The notes under the pieces are model-generated. The model saw only the letters and a list, made by a program, of their open reading frames with translations. It had not been told where the DNA came from and ran no database searches. Below, piece after piece: positions 42,515 through 53,971 of a stretch of 64,000 bases of DNA (position 1 is its first letter; the number at the start of each line of letters is the position of its first letter). Made by a program: the position numbers and the translations under genes. Source of the stretch: Platynereis dumerilii (Eukaryota > Annelida > Polychaeta > Phyllodocida > Nereididae); NCBI GenBank assembly GCA_026936325.1, contig JAPTHN010000021.1, forward strand, positions 2,170,001 through 2,234,000, in the 5' to 3' direction.

Positions 42515-42921
42515 CAGTGGTCGAAATAGGCCATGTTATTTGGGGGGGGGGTCTCTCAGTTGGAAGACCCAAAGAGTTGAAGCCCTTGTAGCGGGCCGCC
42601 AGAGGTGCCCTGAAGCCGAATTTTTTCAGATGCTCTAAAAATGAACTCTGGGCTTTTTAAAGGTATGTTTTATCTCAGAAAATTAGTTGTGAAAACCCTA
42701 TTGGTAATGTATATATTACAAGAGGTTGTTGTTTGCTGATTAGGCTTTACTTGCTGCTTCATGCTCACTTCTCAGCATACTTTCAGTAGGCCCATTTCGG
42801 GGGGGGGGGGGGTTTTTGAGGACCCCCTCTGGGTCCTTTTGAAAAATGTATTTGAGGGGGTCACATGAGCATTTGGGGGGTCAAACCCCCGCCTGACCCC
42901 CTCCCCTTATTTCGACCACTG
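42515..42921. mobile_element. 407-bp hAT-type MITE in XK-related intron 1
   Basis: CTGAATAC is duplicated exactly at 42507-42514 and 42922-42929. Ends CAGTGGTCGAAATA ... TATTTCGACCACTG. The interior has G-runs and C-runs flanking a short unique part. Confidence 0.85.
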
Positions 42922-43061
42922 CTGAATACTGATGTTGTGACAATACGCTATTGTAGAGCTGTGAAAGCTTGAAGGTCATTAATATATTTTCATGATTTCA
43001 AAAACTGCTTCATCAGTGTCATGTTAATTTTTATTTTGAATATTTTGAATAATTTTCACAG

Positions 43062-43621
43062 AAGCAAAGGCCATCAGAGAGTCCATTGCCTGCCACATCT
43101 GATGTCATGGAGATGCAGAACTTAAAGGAGATTGATCCATCACTTAAGTACATCAGCGGAAATGAAGTTGCTCCTCCTACCGCCTGCTCAGTCTCTACAA
43201 GACCGCTAGAGGGCCAACAACCAACTGCGTATCATCGGCCACATCCACCAGAGGGACTCATGGAGTGTGCCGCCTGCTGCAGCTGTTGTGCAGTGCTGGA
43301 TTGTTCATGCAAGCAGTTCCTCTCTACCACCCCAACTCCAGCGAGAGAGATGTCCGTCAATTTATTGGATAAAAGTCTTGTTGTATTTCAACTGATTGCT
43401 TTAATCGCGGACGTTGTACTGGAAATCCGGGTTGCCGTCATCCACCAACAAAATGGCCACCCATTATGGATGGCACTAACCGTCACCTTCATATTTACAC
43501 CTTATTTATTTGGACTTACGATGGCTATGCAACTGTCTTGGGCAGAAAGACGGTTAGATGAAAAAATGTTTGGAACAAAAATGTGGTTGTTATTCATTGT
43601 TCCGGGAGCTCATTTTTATTG
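43062..43621 (+). CDS. XK-related gene, exon 2
   Basis: Entered at attttcacag in phase 0, left at TTG|gtaagt in phase 2. Encodes the cytosolic N terminus with a cysteine cluster (CAACCSCCAVLDCSC) and the first hydrophobic segments: LVVFQLIALIADVVLEIRVA, LWMALTVTFIFTPYLFGLTM and WLLFIVPGAHFYW. The cysteine cluster could be palmitoylated; that is inference. Confidence 0.8.
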
Positions 43622-43707
43622 GTAAGTAATACAATAACAGCACGCAACATGGTTGTTTTCATCTCTGAAAATGTTTATTAGAATCTTTAGTTGCTAAACA
43701 TGCTTAG

Positions 43708-44756
43708 AACCTTCAGCGAAAAAACACTATTGAAGGACACCATTGTGAACCAAATTGCATGTGGTATTTGCAATAGCGATAGTAATCTTGGTCTGAAATT
43801 ATCTATATGCCCTGCCATATGCCCGCCTGCCTGCCAGGGTATGTTGAAGATGGATGGAAAGGCCTTACTAGACAAATTCATGGATATTATGGACCAGTTT
43901 TGATGCTTAATTGAGGAATAGGTTGTGAGCTATGAATCGGAATATTTCAAAGCATTAAAAATAAATATCAAGCAGACCAACAAAAGGCGCAAAAATATTA
44001 TATTGGTATTTGGTAATGCATATCAAATTTGATCTATGGACATGTTTTGGCCTGGAAACAAAAAATAGTAATTCTAATATTTTAGTCAATATATCAAAAA
44101 TGGAATATCCATGAATCACACCCACGAAAGTAACAACTTTATTATATAGGTGACATGTATAACAAATTTCATCCATGAACATGCAAAAGTGGCCAAGTTT
44201 TGGGCCAGAAATGAAAAAAAAAAATTGTTTTACATTTTTCTCAATATTTCAAAATGTATAGAATATCTACCAATTAGAACAGCAAAAGGCACAACTAGAC
44301 CATTCAGGCTACATCTGCAAAAAATGTCATCCTAGCCTGGAAACGAAAAAAACCGTTTTTTATATTTTTCTCAATGTTTCCAAAAGTACAAAATATCCAT
44401 CAATCAGACCATCAAAAGGCACAACTAGACCATACAGGCTGCATGTGTACCAAATTTCATCCATGTGCATGCAATAGGGGCTGAGTCCTGGCCCGGAAAG
44501 GAAAATGATATTTTTTAAAATATTTTTCTCAATATTTAAAAAAGTACTAAATATCCATCAATCAGACTATTAAAAGGCAAAATTAGACCATAGAGACTAC
44601 ATGTGTATCAAATTTCATCCTTGTACTTGCAGTAGGGGCTGAGTCCTGGCCCGGATTCTATCTATCCACCAGGACGACCGACCGCCTGCCCGGCGGATGG
44701 ACAAGTTTTGACGAAAGTAATAACAATACCTTCTTCGAATTTCATTCGCTGAAGGT
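43708..44756. repeat. element with ACCTTCAGCGAA ends and ~150-bp internal repeats, intron 2
   Basis: ACCTTCAGCGAA at 43708 is mirrored by TTCGCTGAAGGT at 44745-44756. Inside are about four diverged units of 110-160 bp built on TTTTTCTCAATATTT, ATATCCATCAATCAGACCAT, AAAAGGCACAACTAGACCAT and CAAATTTCATCCATG. No target duplication resolved. Confidence 0.55.
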
Positions 44757-44837
44757 AAAAAAGAAAGTCACTGAACCAACACAGACTGAAAGGAACAGAA
44801 AAGAAAATGCCTATGATTACAGTCAGTAAATTTGTTA

Positions 44838-45510
44838 TGCATAAAGAGTGGACCGTTACAACGTGAAAATGGCACTTCGTGAATCTGCACACTGCTGATT
44901 TGTCATGGTCATACCAATACTTTCATTGTTAATTTGATTTAAGGAGATTAATATACAATTATGGACTTCGGTTGATATCAGGTTTTACGGACCTAACCAG
45001 TGATATTCACTAGGTTAGGTCCGTAAAACCTGATATTGAGCGAAACTGAAGTCCACAATTGTTTTGTTCCATGACAGTTCTTTTATTTATGGAATGTTTA
45101 ATGTTTTTAGATATTGTATTTCTTCTTACTTCAGAATGTTTTATTTTGGCTTCTATTTTTTTAGGGAGATTTTTTTTTTTTTTGGCAATCTTCTATTTTT
45201 AGGATTTTTTTTGGAAATTTTTTGTTTTTTGTGGAATATTTGCTCTTCTTTTTTTTTGGCAATTTTTTTTCCAAGGAGGTCAATAACACATGTGATATTC
45301 ACTGATCAATGAATAACACATGTGTTATTGACCTGCCTGTCACACACCACCGCACACAGGTGAACATCACATTACGCAGGTGGGTTGTTGGCCAATCAGG
45401 GGGTTTGTTACACAGGGGTCATGGAACAATAGTGCTTGTTGGTGACAGGCAAACGAAAGGATTATGCATCTGATTTTTACTTTAAAATCTGTTTTGAACT
45501 ACAGACCCTA
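44838..45510. repeat. MITE family copy A, interrupted by palindromic DNA
   Basis: GTGGACCGTTACAACGTGAA ... TTTAAGGAGA (to ~44950) and TTGTTGGTGACAGGCAAACG ... (from ~45437) are two parts of the element seen whole at 46051. The ~480 bp between them contains a ~100-bp hairpin (GGACTTCGGTTGATATCAGG mirrored near 45045) and a second one (GGTCAATAACACATGTGATA mirrored at 45318-45336), and T-rich sequence. Confidence 0.5.
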
Positions 45511-45799
45511 TGGTCCCATGTTAAATGTGTGATGATGACACATCACTGACTTTCATGATTCATGAGTCACTCACAAAGTAAATTTTCTACAGCGAAGTGG
45601 TTCTCTCTTTTTGCATTTAAATTTACAAACTGTAATCAGCTCTTTATCATCTGACTCTGACCTAATATTTGATTTTAAAAATTGGTCACCTTAACATGAT
45701 TGAGGAACATTTTCCCCACATGCCCCACTTCATTTCACCAGTGTTAAGTTGCATCTGAATGGTAAAATGCCTATACTTCTCTTGATTTTTTTTTTTCAG

Positions 45800-45972
45800 G
45801 TACATAATTGCTGTATATACTGCATGCAACCCTGGAAAGTACTTGCATCCTCAAGATTACATAGCAGCTATGACGAATCTATGTAGAATCTCTTTAATTG
45901 ACATTTATGTCCAAGATTTACCTCAACTTGTTCTCCAGCTCTATATTGCTATAATGGATCTCCAAGCTGTTG
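45800..45972 (+). CDS. XK-related gene, exon 3
   Basis: Preceded by a long T tract and cag, ended by G|gtatgt (phase 1). Reads YIIAVYTACNPGKYLHPQDY ... IYVQDLPQLVLQLYIAIMDLQAV. The PQLVLQLYI motif is the most diagnostic XK-family signature in the gene. Confidence 0.85.
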
Positions 45973-46050
45973 GTATGTGTACCTTAGGCCTAATCTATCA
46001 TTTGCATCAATGGTTGGTTTTTCCTCTTGACTTATTTGCTTTTAGAATTA

Positions 46051-46357
46051 CAGTGGACTGTGGCACTGTGAAAATGGCACTTCGTGACTCATGATAGCCG
46101 ATGAAGCATCTTCTCTACTTTCAACGTGGCAAACATAGAGGCTGTTTGATTAGTCATGATCAAGAGAAAGCCATTTGACTTCTCATAACGGATTTTAGAG
46201 TGAAAATCAGATGCATAATTCTTTCGTTTGGCTGTCACCAACGAGTGGGATAAGTCTCCTTCAATCAAATTAAGATTGAAAGTATTGGGTTTTATCATGA
46301 CAAATCATCAGCATGATGACACACAATGTGCCATTTTCACAGTGCCACAGTCCACTC
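46051..46357. mobile_element. 307-bp TA-type MITE, copy B
   Basis: TA on each side (46049-46050 and 46358-46359). Ends CAGTGGACTGTGGCACTGTG and, reverse complemented, GAGTGGACTGTGGCACTGTG. The interior includes CTTTCGTTTGGCTGTCACCA. Parts of further copies lie at 44.8, 46.7 and 48.3 kb, all in introns 2-3 of the XK-related gene. Confidence 0.75.
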
Positions 46358-46928
46358 TAATTCTATATCAAAGTATTTCGCTGTAAGAGGGCATGATTAT
46401 AACATGAGTTGTTTTCATATTGACCAAAGTATTCCCCCTGCCAACCCATATTTCCCGCTAGGCCCGCTAGGCCCGCTAGGCCTGAATATATCAGCTGGCA
46501 GGGAGAATACGAGGGTCAATGCAAAACAATCGATGTTATAATATTTACTCAATGATTAGGCATGCACATATATTTTGCCAGAAAAAGGTGACTTTTAATT
46601 TTTACCTTTCTCTATGACCCTTCAACAGCATGGAAAACAACTTGAATTCAATGTAAATATGACAAGGACAGTCAAATACACAGTTTCAATTTCAGCCTGC
46701 CACATTGATAGGCCTACTGAAAAAGCTTGTACTGTTGCACAGTGAAAATAGAACTTTGTGTGTCATCATACAGATGATTTTTCATCATCATACCCAATAC
46801 TTTAAATGTTAATTTGATTTAAAGAGACTTATCCCTCTTGTTGGTGACAGCCAAACGAAAGGATTATGCATCTGATTTTAACTCTAAAATTTGTTATGAG
46901 AAGTCAGATGGCTTACTCTTGATCATGA

Positions 46929-48189
46929 CAGACAGACAGACAGACAGAAATGTTTATTTGACATGAATCCACACAGTTACAATGAATACAAAAAACATGG
47001 TTTTATAATTTAAATGTCAGGAGACATTCACTTTGCCATGAATATGGCGCTAGCATGAATGCCACCTATTAGAAAAGAAAAAATATCAATTTAAATTTTA
47101 AATGAATTACCAGAAATTTTCAAATTATGACAAATAAACTGAAAATCACAATTAAAAAAAAAAATAAATGATGATAGGTGAAATGATAAATGAAAGGTGA
47201 AGGGGGATAAATGAAAATGAGATGAGGGTCGATGGGATGAAATGAAATGAAATGAAATGGTCAGCAAAGGAAAAAGGATGAAATAATATTACCTATAGTT
47301 GGAGGATTGACATATAAAACAATTTTGTATGGAACACTGTTCCTGATACTGGTGGATCAAAGAATTTTTAATTTACAAGGAGAAGCCAAACTCACTATGA
47401 GTTGTGGCCTTTCCCAGGATGGAATTTGAAGTAATATTTAATAACTTGGGTAACTGGTATCTGACACTATTTTCGGCATATGCATGATATAGGCGAGGTA
47501 ATCTAAAATTTTTATTTCGTGTATTGTATGGGTAATCATTTTGGGGTTTTATTAGAATATTTGTCACTGAAAAATATTTCGGAATTTGATTATTTTCTAA
47601 TCTGTAAAAAAACTTATATAATTTTACTTTCAAAATATCGTGAACAGTAAGCAAACACAATTTTTTGAATAAGGGCTGTGTATGGGCATTATATCTAGTA
47701 TTGGCTACAGCTCGAATTGCCCTTTTTTGTAATTTAAATATGGAGTTTGCTTTGTAGCCCCAGCATAGAATTCCATAATTAAGGTGAGAATTAATAAGGG
47801 CACAATAAATAGTTTTCAAAGTATCCTGAGGAAGGAATTTCTTCAATCTATTTAAAATACAAGTACACTTAGCTATTTTTTTACTTATTTTGTCAAGGTG
47901 ATCATTCCACTTGAGATGCTCATTAATAGCTATACCTAGAAAATTAAAGGTACCAATGTATTCCAAGATTTTGGAATCTATAAATAACGCTGGGCGATTG
48001 ACAACTTTACCAGGAGTGTGGAAAATCATACATTTTGTTTTATCTATATTCAAAGATAGCTTGTTAGCTTTAAGCCAAGACAAAACATTTGCTAATTCAG
48101 TATTCAAGATCTGAACATTGTCTTGAGAAGAATCAAGAGAAACAAATAAAGTGGTATCGTCTGCGTATACAATGAATTTGAAAAAACTG
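46929..48189 (-). mobile_element. 5'-truncated LINE inserted in MITE copy C
   Basis: The target CTTGATCATGA (11 bp) is duplicated at 46918-46928 and 48190-48200. On the minus strand the element starts inside the reverse transcriptase and ends in a (TCTG)n tail at 46929. It lies in intron 3 of the XK-related gene, antisense to it. Confidence 0.85.
47373..48189 (-). pseudogene. LINE reverse transcriptase C-terminal part
   Basis: Reads FIVYADDTTLFVSLDSSQD (catalytic Asp pair), LSLNIDKTKCMIF, FLGIAINEHLKWNDHLDKIS and SHLNYGILCWG, typical of Jockey/CR1-like LINEs and unlike the LINE at 16.5 kb. The remaining frame is open from the truncation point to its natural stop, suggesting a recent insertion. 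Confidence 0.8.
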
Positions 48190-48306
48190 CTTGATCATGA
48201 CTAATCAAACATCCTCTATTTTTCCCATGTTGAAAGTAGAGAAGATGACACTTCATCGACTATCATGAGTCACAAAGTGCCATTTTCACAGTGCCACAGT
48301 CCACTT

Positions 48307-48560
48307 TAATTCTATATCAAAGTGTTTCACTGTAAGGAGACTTATCCCTCTTGTTGGTGACAGCCAAACGAAAGGATTATGCATCTGATTTTCACTCTAA
48401 AATTTGTTATGAGAAGTCAAATGGCCTTCTCTTGATCATGACTAATCAAACTGCCTCTATGTTTCCCATGTTGAAAGTATAGAAGATGACACTTCATCAG
48501 CTATCATGAGTCACAAAGTGCATTTTTCACAGTGAACTGGTCCTAATTTTTTCTTTATCA
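48307..48560. repeat. MITE family copy D, truncated
   Basis: Begins inside the element (TTCACTGTAAGGAGACTTAT) directly after copy C and ends with ...CATTTTTCACAGTGAACTGG. Tandem arrangement of C and D suggests insertion near or into an older copy. Confidence 0.55.
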
Positions 48561-48599
48561 AAGTGAAAGGCTGTAATGGCAAGTTTTTTTTTGTTTCAG

Positions 48600-50272
48600 T
48601 ACCAACCCAGTGGGCCTCAATTGCAGTTTCCCTGTTGTCCCTGTCCTGGGGGCTCACTTCAGCTTACAAGACAAATTACTTGGAGGAGGGGGATTTCAAA
48701 ATTTCATATCCAGCAGTTGCCTTGTGTTTTGGTTGGCATCTCTTCACTGTACTGGCAAGGGCTCTTGCTCTGGTTATATGTTCCATTTATAGTGTGTATG
48801 TTTTACTCTCCATTCTTTCTTCCCACTTTCTTCTGTGCTGTATTTTCATATCAATAGTTTTTATCCCACCTGTACGTGTAAGTCGATTGCAGCTGCTGAC
48901 CTCATCACTGCAGTGGTCACTCATGGTTCTCTTCAGCAGTTTCATTTTGAAATCTCCACTCACCTGGTCCAGTAGGCTGAGATACTGCTTTCTCCACACC
49001 CTGATATACCTTGAAAATGTGTGTATGTTGTTTTTGTGGTATTTTTCATCAGCATCCAGAGATGCTCCTCTGTGGCTTAGATATTTAGCTTGCGTTTCAA
49101 TAATTGGAGGTTACCTAGTTGGTGTGTTTTTGCAAATTGTGCATTACGTTGACTTGCATCCAAGGAATTTTCAGAAAGATGAAGAAATGCACATTGCAAT
49201 TTGTATTCCACGGCGGGATTGGAAATACACGATGGAAAGGAAATCAAGAATAGAAGGAAATGTAGTAAAAAGATGGCGGGAAGAAATTAAAGGTTGGGCA
49301 AAGCTTGAAGAGAGAGAAAGAACAACAGAAGAAATAACAAGGCAGGTGAAAGAACTAGAGAGACAAGAAAAAGAAGTGATGGAATTACGCAACTGCCCAA
49401 AAGAAGACAGGGTAAAATGGGAAGAAGAGATTTCAAATTGGATAGAAAGAAGGATGGGTCGGGGATCAATAATAAGAAGATGGACTGAAGAAATTGGAAG
49501 ATTGCAAGATATTGATATCATAGACATGGAGACACAATTGAAAACACAGGCAGAATTGAGAATGAGAGCATTTAACAGCTTTCCAGTCAATTTAAAAAGA
49601 GAATTAATGGATGATATTTGGGAAACGACAATTACGAGAGAAGTAGAAAGAATCATAAGGAGATGGACTGTAGAAATTAGAAGATGGAAAGAAGAAATAA
49701 GAACAGAAGAAGAAATAAGAAGGCAGGAAGAAGAAATAGAAATACAGGAAGAGTTGATGGAGAAGTATCTCCAAGTTATGAAAACTTTTTTTTGGCCACC
49801 GGAGGGAATAGAAGAATGGAGAGAAGAGATTTCAAAATGGAGAGAAGAAGAAGGGGAAAGGCTGATGGAAGAAGAATTGGAGATAACAAGATGGATAGAA
49901 GAACTTAGACAATGGGGAGAAGGAAAAATCACAGAAGAAGAAATAAAAAGACAGGAAGAAGAAATCAAGAGACAGGAACAGGCATTTTACGGATTCCGTT
50001 TCTACAAGGGAATGAAATTGTTAGAATGGAAAATGGAGATCATGAAACATGAGGAAAGAATGATAAACAGATGGATAGAAGAAATTAGATGTTGGCGAGA
50101 ACGAGAAAAAACAGAAGAAGAACTGACAAGACAGGAAGAAGAAATAAACAGACAAGAGAATTTAATATTTCGGGTCCTCGACTATCCAGAAAATAAACTT
50201 GAAGAATGGAAAGAAGAGATTTCAAGGTGGAGAGGAGAAAAAAGGGATGAAGAACCAGTGGAGTCCCTCTAG
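48600..50272 (+). CDS. XK-related gene, exon 4 with repeat tail
   Basis: Entered at ttgtttcag in phase 1 (GTA Val completes the codon). Membrane segments include WASIAVSLLSLSWGLTSAY, HLFTVLARALALVICSIYSV and three to four more to residue ~470, matching the XK arrangement. The rest is a Glu/Arg/Trp-rich tail to TAG at 50270-50272. The frame upstream of 48600 is intron read-through, so the earlier ATG at 48563 is not the start. Confidence 0.85.
49262..50269 (+). repeat. five coding repeats of 60-80 residues in the XK-related tail
   Basis: Units begin with (I/V)xRWxEEIxxW (VVKRWREEIKGW, IIRRWTEEIGRL, IIRRWTVEIRRW, EITRWIEELRQW, MINRWIEEIRCW), continue TEEEIxRQEEEIxRQE and, in units 1, 3 and 5, a proline-containing turn and WxEEISxW. 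Unit 2 is the most diverged. Heptad-like charge pattern suggests long helices or coiled coil. Confidence 0.8.
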
Positions 50273-50797
50273 GCAATTAGACCCATTTTGACCACAGTGA
50301 GCCCGATCCAACTTTGGGGTTAAAAAAATGCCCCAGCATAATGATAGGCACCATTACGTTTAAGGTAATGACAGCAAATGATTCTCTAGGGCAAGCCTAT
50401 GACACAATTCTTATAAATACAAAAAAAGAAGTTTATCACACACACCATCAATATGGGACTGTCTAATTTAAAATATCACCTAAAACACACAAAAATATTG
50501 TTTTGAAGTTTGCTCATGTGAATTTGTAACTTGCACCCCAGTTAGATGGAATATCAACCCAACAAAGGAATGTGAAAAACCAGAAATTAATTGAAAAATT
50601 GCAATATCTCAAAAAGTTTCCAACAGATTTTTTTTGTTTTTTACATCTGCTTGTTCGTCTCGTCTTCAGCTACGTAACATAACAAATTTGGTTCGGGCTC
50701 GCTGTGTGACGTCTGTGTGATGTCAGAGACATTATCCTGTTGTCAGGTGATGTCATGTGAGGTGAGATTGCCTTCCGGGGTCGAAGCACAGGCAGCT
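50273..50797. other. 3' flank of the XK-related gene
   Basis: No canonical AATAAA close to the stop was found. Nothing else recognised. Confidence 0.4.
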
Positions 50798-50852
50798 GCC
50801 ATTGAGGTAATGAGGTAAGATCTAGTCTATATACACATAGAAGGTGCCTCAC

Positions 50853-51532
50853 TCCTGATATTAATTGTTGAATCCTATCAGAAGCCCTGGGTGACCTCCG
50901 TGTCTCATCTCATTGGTTTATCTGATCTGGGCCAAGTAATCAGACCTTCAAAGGTCATGAAAGCATTCAGCCAATGGTGGAGTGTTTTAAAAAATGATCA
51001 ACCTTGACATAATTGATAGTTATTGTGTTGGTGTTGTAAGTTTCTGTTGTTGTCAAAACGATAAAGCAACAGAGAAAACACAACTGAGCCAAACTGAAAC
51101 ACAGGAAGGCCTTGCAAATTGTTCAGTGCATCAGTCAATCAATTGATCCAATGTCAATCACAGCTTGGTCTCTCAACCATGCCCACAGCTCTTCACACCT
51201 GCTTAAACTGCCAAATCACAATTGCTGTTATCATGGTTACGGCCATTTTAAAATAGACAAGGAAATCCTCTCAGAGCCCCCAGGTCAACTAACTTAACTG
51301 AAGCATGCTGATGTCACTGAGGGCTTCTGAATTTCTCATGAGCATCTGAGCCTTGCCAAACACGTTAAACAGAAATTATAAAATGTTGAAGATGTAATAT
51401 ATGCATAACACTTCAAAACATTGTCAAATATTGTGATGAACTCATGTCACGCAGGCTGAATGTTTTATCTAAATAATAGTGATGTGAGAGGCCTTACAAG
51501 CTGGCCCTGTTGAATTGACCAATTCTCATGTG
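50853..51532. repeat. ~680-bp insertion in the left arm of the palindrome
   Basis: Defined by comparison with the intact right arm, which reads CTCACGGGCAATTCC without it. Contains its own inverted pair CAGAAGCCCTGGGTGAC (about 50879) / GTCACTGAGGGCTTCTG (about 51313). Identity unknown. Confidence 0.6.
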
Positions 51533-51709
51533 AGGGCAATTCCGTAAACTCAGATTTACAGATTTGACACTTTAGCAGCTTGTGTAGCCCTACCACCATA
51601 CCTTAGCTATTTCATTGTTATCCTGGCATGAGGCCAGGTAATAGGGGTATCAGACAAGCCACCAACCAAAGCTCCAAGTGCAACAGGAGCTGTGCTACAC
51701 CAAAAAATC

Positions 51710-51751
51710 AGCGTTTCGGACGTACATCATGTGATGTACGTCCGAAACGCT
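51710..51751. repeat. perfect hairpin at the axis of the palindrome
   Basis: AGCGTTTCGGACGTACATCA, a TG loop, and the exact reverse complement: 20-bp stem, 2-base loop. CpG-rich compared with its surroundings. Confidence 0.9.
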
Positions 51752-51977
51752 ATATATTTTGATGTTGCTCAGCTCCTGTTACACTTGGAGCTTTGGTTGG
51801 TGGCTTGTCTGATACCCCTATTACCTGGCCTCATCCCTATATAACAATGAAATAGCTGAGATATAATGGTAGGGCTAGAGTGCCAAATCTGTAAATCTGA
51901 GTTTACGGAATTGCCCGTGAGGCACCTTCTATGTGTATATAGACTAAGACTATATCTTACCTCATTACCTCAATGGC

Positions 51978-52824
51978 TAATGATGATTGGATCGAAATAT
52001 TCCTTGAAGCAAAAAGCATGATACTTAACTATTACATTTATGAGTTAAAATTTTACTCCTTTAGTGTTAAGGTTACCTGTGTGACCGTCTTTGCTGTTTC
52101 ATAGTAAGTGTGTACACCTGAGGGATAAACATGCAGTATATACATGGTGATACCACAGTTATTGTGTCTTCTAAACCAAAGGTTTCATTATTTTAATATG
52201 TCTCTTTCACATAAGTGCAGGTGTAAATAATCTGTATTTCTAAATATCTATTTTGAAATGTGTATTTATAAATATCTATGTTGATGCGATATTGTGTTTT
52301 ATAGGTTTGGGGTTAATTTTTATGTCAAATCAATGTATGCAGAATATAATTAGAATTAATGTTCTTAATTGCTTTATATAGTCTTGTGGTCGTTAACTCC
52401 TGCGGCAATTATATCAAATAGGATATTTGCTGTAAAAAAAAAAGGAACATTTTGTCCTGCTTTCAGTGAAGTTTTTTTTATCAGTAAATGTTTTGACTTT
52501 TGAGACATCTAGCATTTAGATTTGGTAGGGAAACATTTACTACAAAAAAAAGATGTGTTTTGTGTTCCAAGATCATTACCACCAGAAAGTGAACATTTAC
52601 TTGGCAAACAAAAATATTATTCTAGAATGAGTAAACAATTTTCTCTTCCGCTCAACAATTTTTCCTCAGTAATCCTTGTCATACATTTGGTAAATTAACA
52701 CTTTTCAATGTAATTGCCCTTGTATCAATTTTTGGACATTTGCAATTTTGGTGTGAAGGTTTTTCTGTGAGGTTAAGGCAGTTTACCTAACTGAGGGTAG
52801 TGTAAATGTTTACCCTTCTTGCAG
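51978..52824. other. AT-rich intergenic, nothing recognised
   Basis: No gene or defined repeat in about 850 bp. Confidence 0.45.
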
Positions 52825-53005
52825 GGACGGATGCAGTGGGGGATGGGGGGAATGCATCATCCCCCCCCCACCGGACCACAATTTACATATTTTTACATGT
52901 TAATTTTACCCGCGCGCAGTCGCGTTATGTAGTGAATTATGCGTTCCGCGACACGACAGTCTGATAGACCCCCCCCCCGCCAGAATTTTCTGGATCCTCC
53001 CTTGT
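52825..53005. mobile_element. ~180-bp MITE, undisturbed copy of the 38.5 kb family
   Basis: G/C-run ends (GGGACGGATGCAGTGGGGG ... CCAGAATTTTCTGGATCCTC) around ACATGTTAATTTTACCCGCG and GAATTATGCGTTCCGCGACA. It is in opposite orientation to the 38.5 kb copy and supplies the empty site for the TA-flanked insertion there. Confidence 0.7.
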
Positions 53006-53408
53006 CTTCTTCTGGATTTTTTCCAATGGAGAAATACTTGTTGAAGGTCTCTTGTCACATGTTTAACCTACAATAGTATTGTGTAAAATTCTTTGGCTGT
53101 TCATTTCAAACTAAAGGAGAAGATTCAATATTTACAATATTTATATAGAAAACCATTACTACGTGGGGGGGGGGGGCATGATGATACATTGTAAGTAAAT
53201 GTTGTTGTACAACTCTCATTATATATCAGTTCATAATAACCCTGCACTAACATTAAATAGTTTCCTTTCATAGAAAAATTGTTCTCAGACAATCCAGTTT
53301 CATCTTATATCAGTACTACATCGTAACTTCATATTACTGACCTTGTACTTAATAATGTGACTAACCTTGTTTTAAAGGTGCTATTATGGATTATTAATTT
53401 ATTATGTA

Positions 53409-53677
53409 TTATTACATGACCACTATGCTAGGGCGATGCTGATTGGCCAAAATCAGTCACATGACGACATCACAAAAACTCATATTGCACGGTTCGAATG
53501 GAATATGAGATATTTACCCCAAACTTTTTTTTAGATTTTTTCGTATTACATGGTTAGAGAGTTTTTAATGAAAAAATCCAAGATATATATATTTTTTAAA
53601 TACAAATATTTTTTCAGAATAGAGCATTATAGCCTGTAATTTATAGGCCTATTGGAAGCATAGTGGTCATGTAATAA
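53409..53677. mobile_element. 269-bp MITE with 21-bp terminal inverted repeats
   Basis: TTATTACATGACCACTATGC at the left is mirrored by GCATAGTGGTCATGTAATAA at the right. Directly to the right lies another hairpin (AAATTTATTTGCAC ... GTGCAAATAAATTT, 53711-53780). No target duplication confirmed. Confidence 0.7.
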
Positions 53678-53971
53678 AACAAATACGACACTTATTATCA
53701 TGCAATATGTAAATTTATTTGCACTCGTAAATTCATATTGAACTCAATATTCAATATGAATTTCCTTGTGCAAATAAATTTTTATAGTGCACTCATATCA
53801 TGCCGTATTTGTATACTATTTTACTGATAACCACACAATAAAAAAAGAACTAATTTTGTTTGCTATCTTACTGACTGTGATTGACCATCATACTTTTGTA
53901 GATGTAACTCTAAACAGAATGTGATATTCCTACAAGCTGAATTTATAATTGGTGTGTTAGTGCTAGACCTA

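Larger units (their letters stand above)
46732..48306. mobile_element. TA-type MITE copy C, split by a LINE
   Basis: The left part runs to 46928, the right part resumes at 48190-48200 and ends CACAGTCCACTT before TA. The split lies in CTTGATCATGA, present on both sides of the LINE. Confidence 0.65.
41485..50272 (+). other. XK-related gene, whole model (four exons)
   Basis: Exons 41485-41514, 43062-43621, 45800-45972 and 48600-50272 join in consistent phases (0, 2, 1) into 811 residues. XK-family proteins are multi-pass plasma-membrane proteins; several members are caspase-activated phospholipid scramblases. Residues 1-475 carry the family's membrane core, including DLPQLVLQLYI (cf. the family's ESxPQLVLQLYI). 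Residues 476-811 are a charged repeat tail unlike known members, which usually total 400-650 residues. Introns are 1.5-2.6 kb and full of MITEs; the last also holds a LINE, antisense to the gene. Confidence 0.8.
50798..51977. mobile_element. palindromic element with ~260-bp arms, left arm split
   Basis: The right arm (51752-51977) mirrors 51533-51709 plus 50798-50852: GCCATTGAGGTAATGAGG, TCTATATACACATAGAAGGT, GGCAATTCCGTAAACTCAGA, ATACCCCTATTACCTGGCCT and the ACCAACCAAAGCTCCAAGTG block. About 680 bp (50853-51532) interrupt the left arm. Target duplication not resolved. Confidence 0.75.

Noticed and set aside
48563-48599. ATG at 48563 as the start of a separate gene
   Set aside because: It lies before a strong acceptor (ttgtttcag), and the exon joins the XK-related exons in phase; the extra residues are intron.
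49171-49968. 265-residue minus-strand frame (serine/isoleucine rich)
   Set aside because: Antisense of the XK-related repeat tail.
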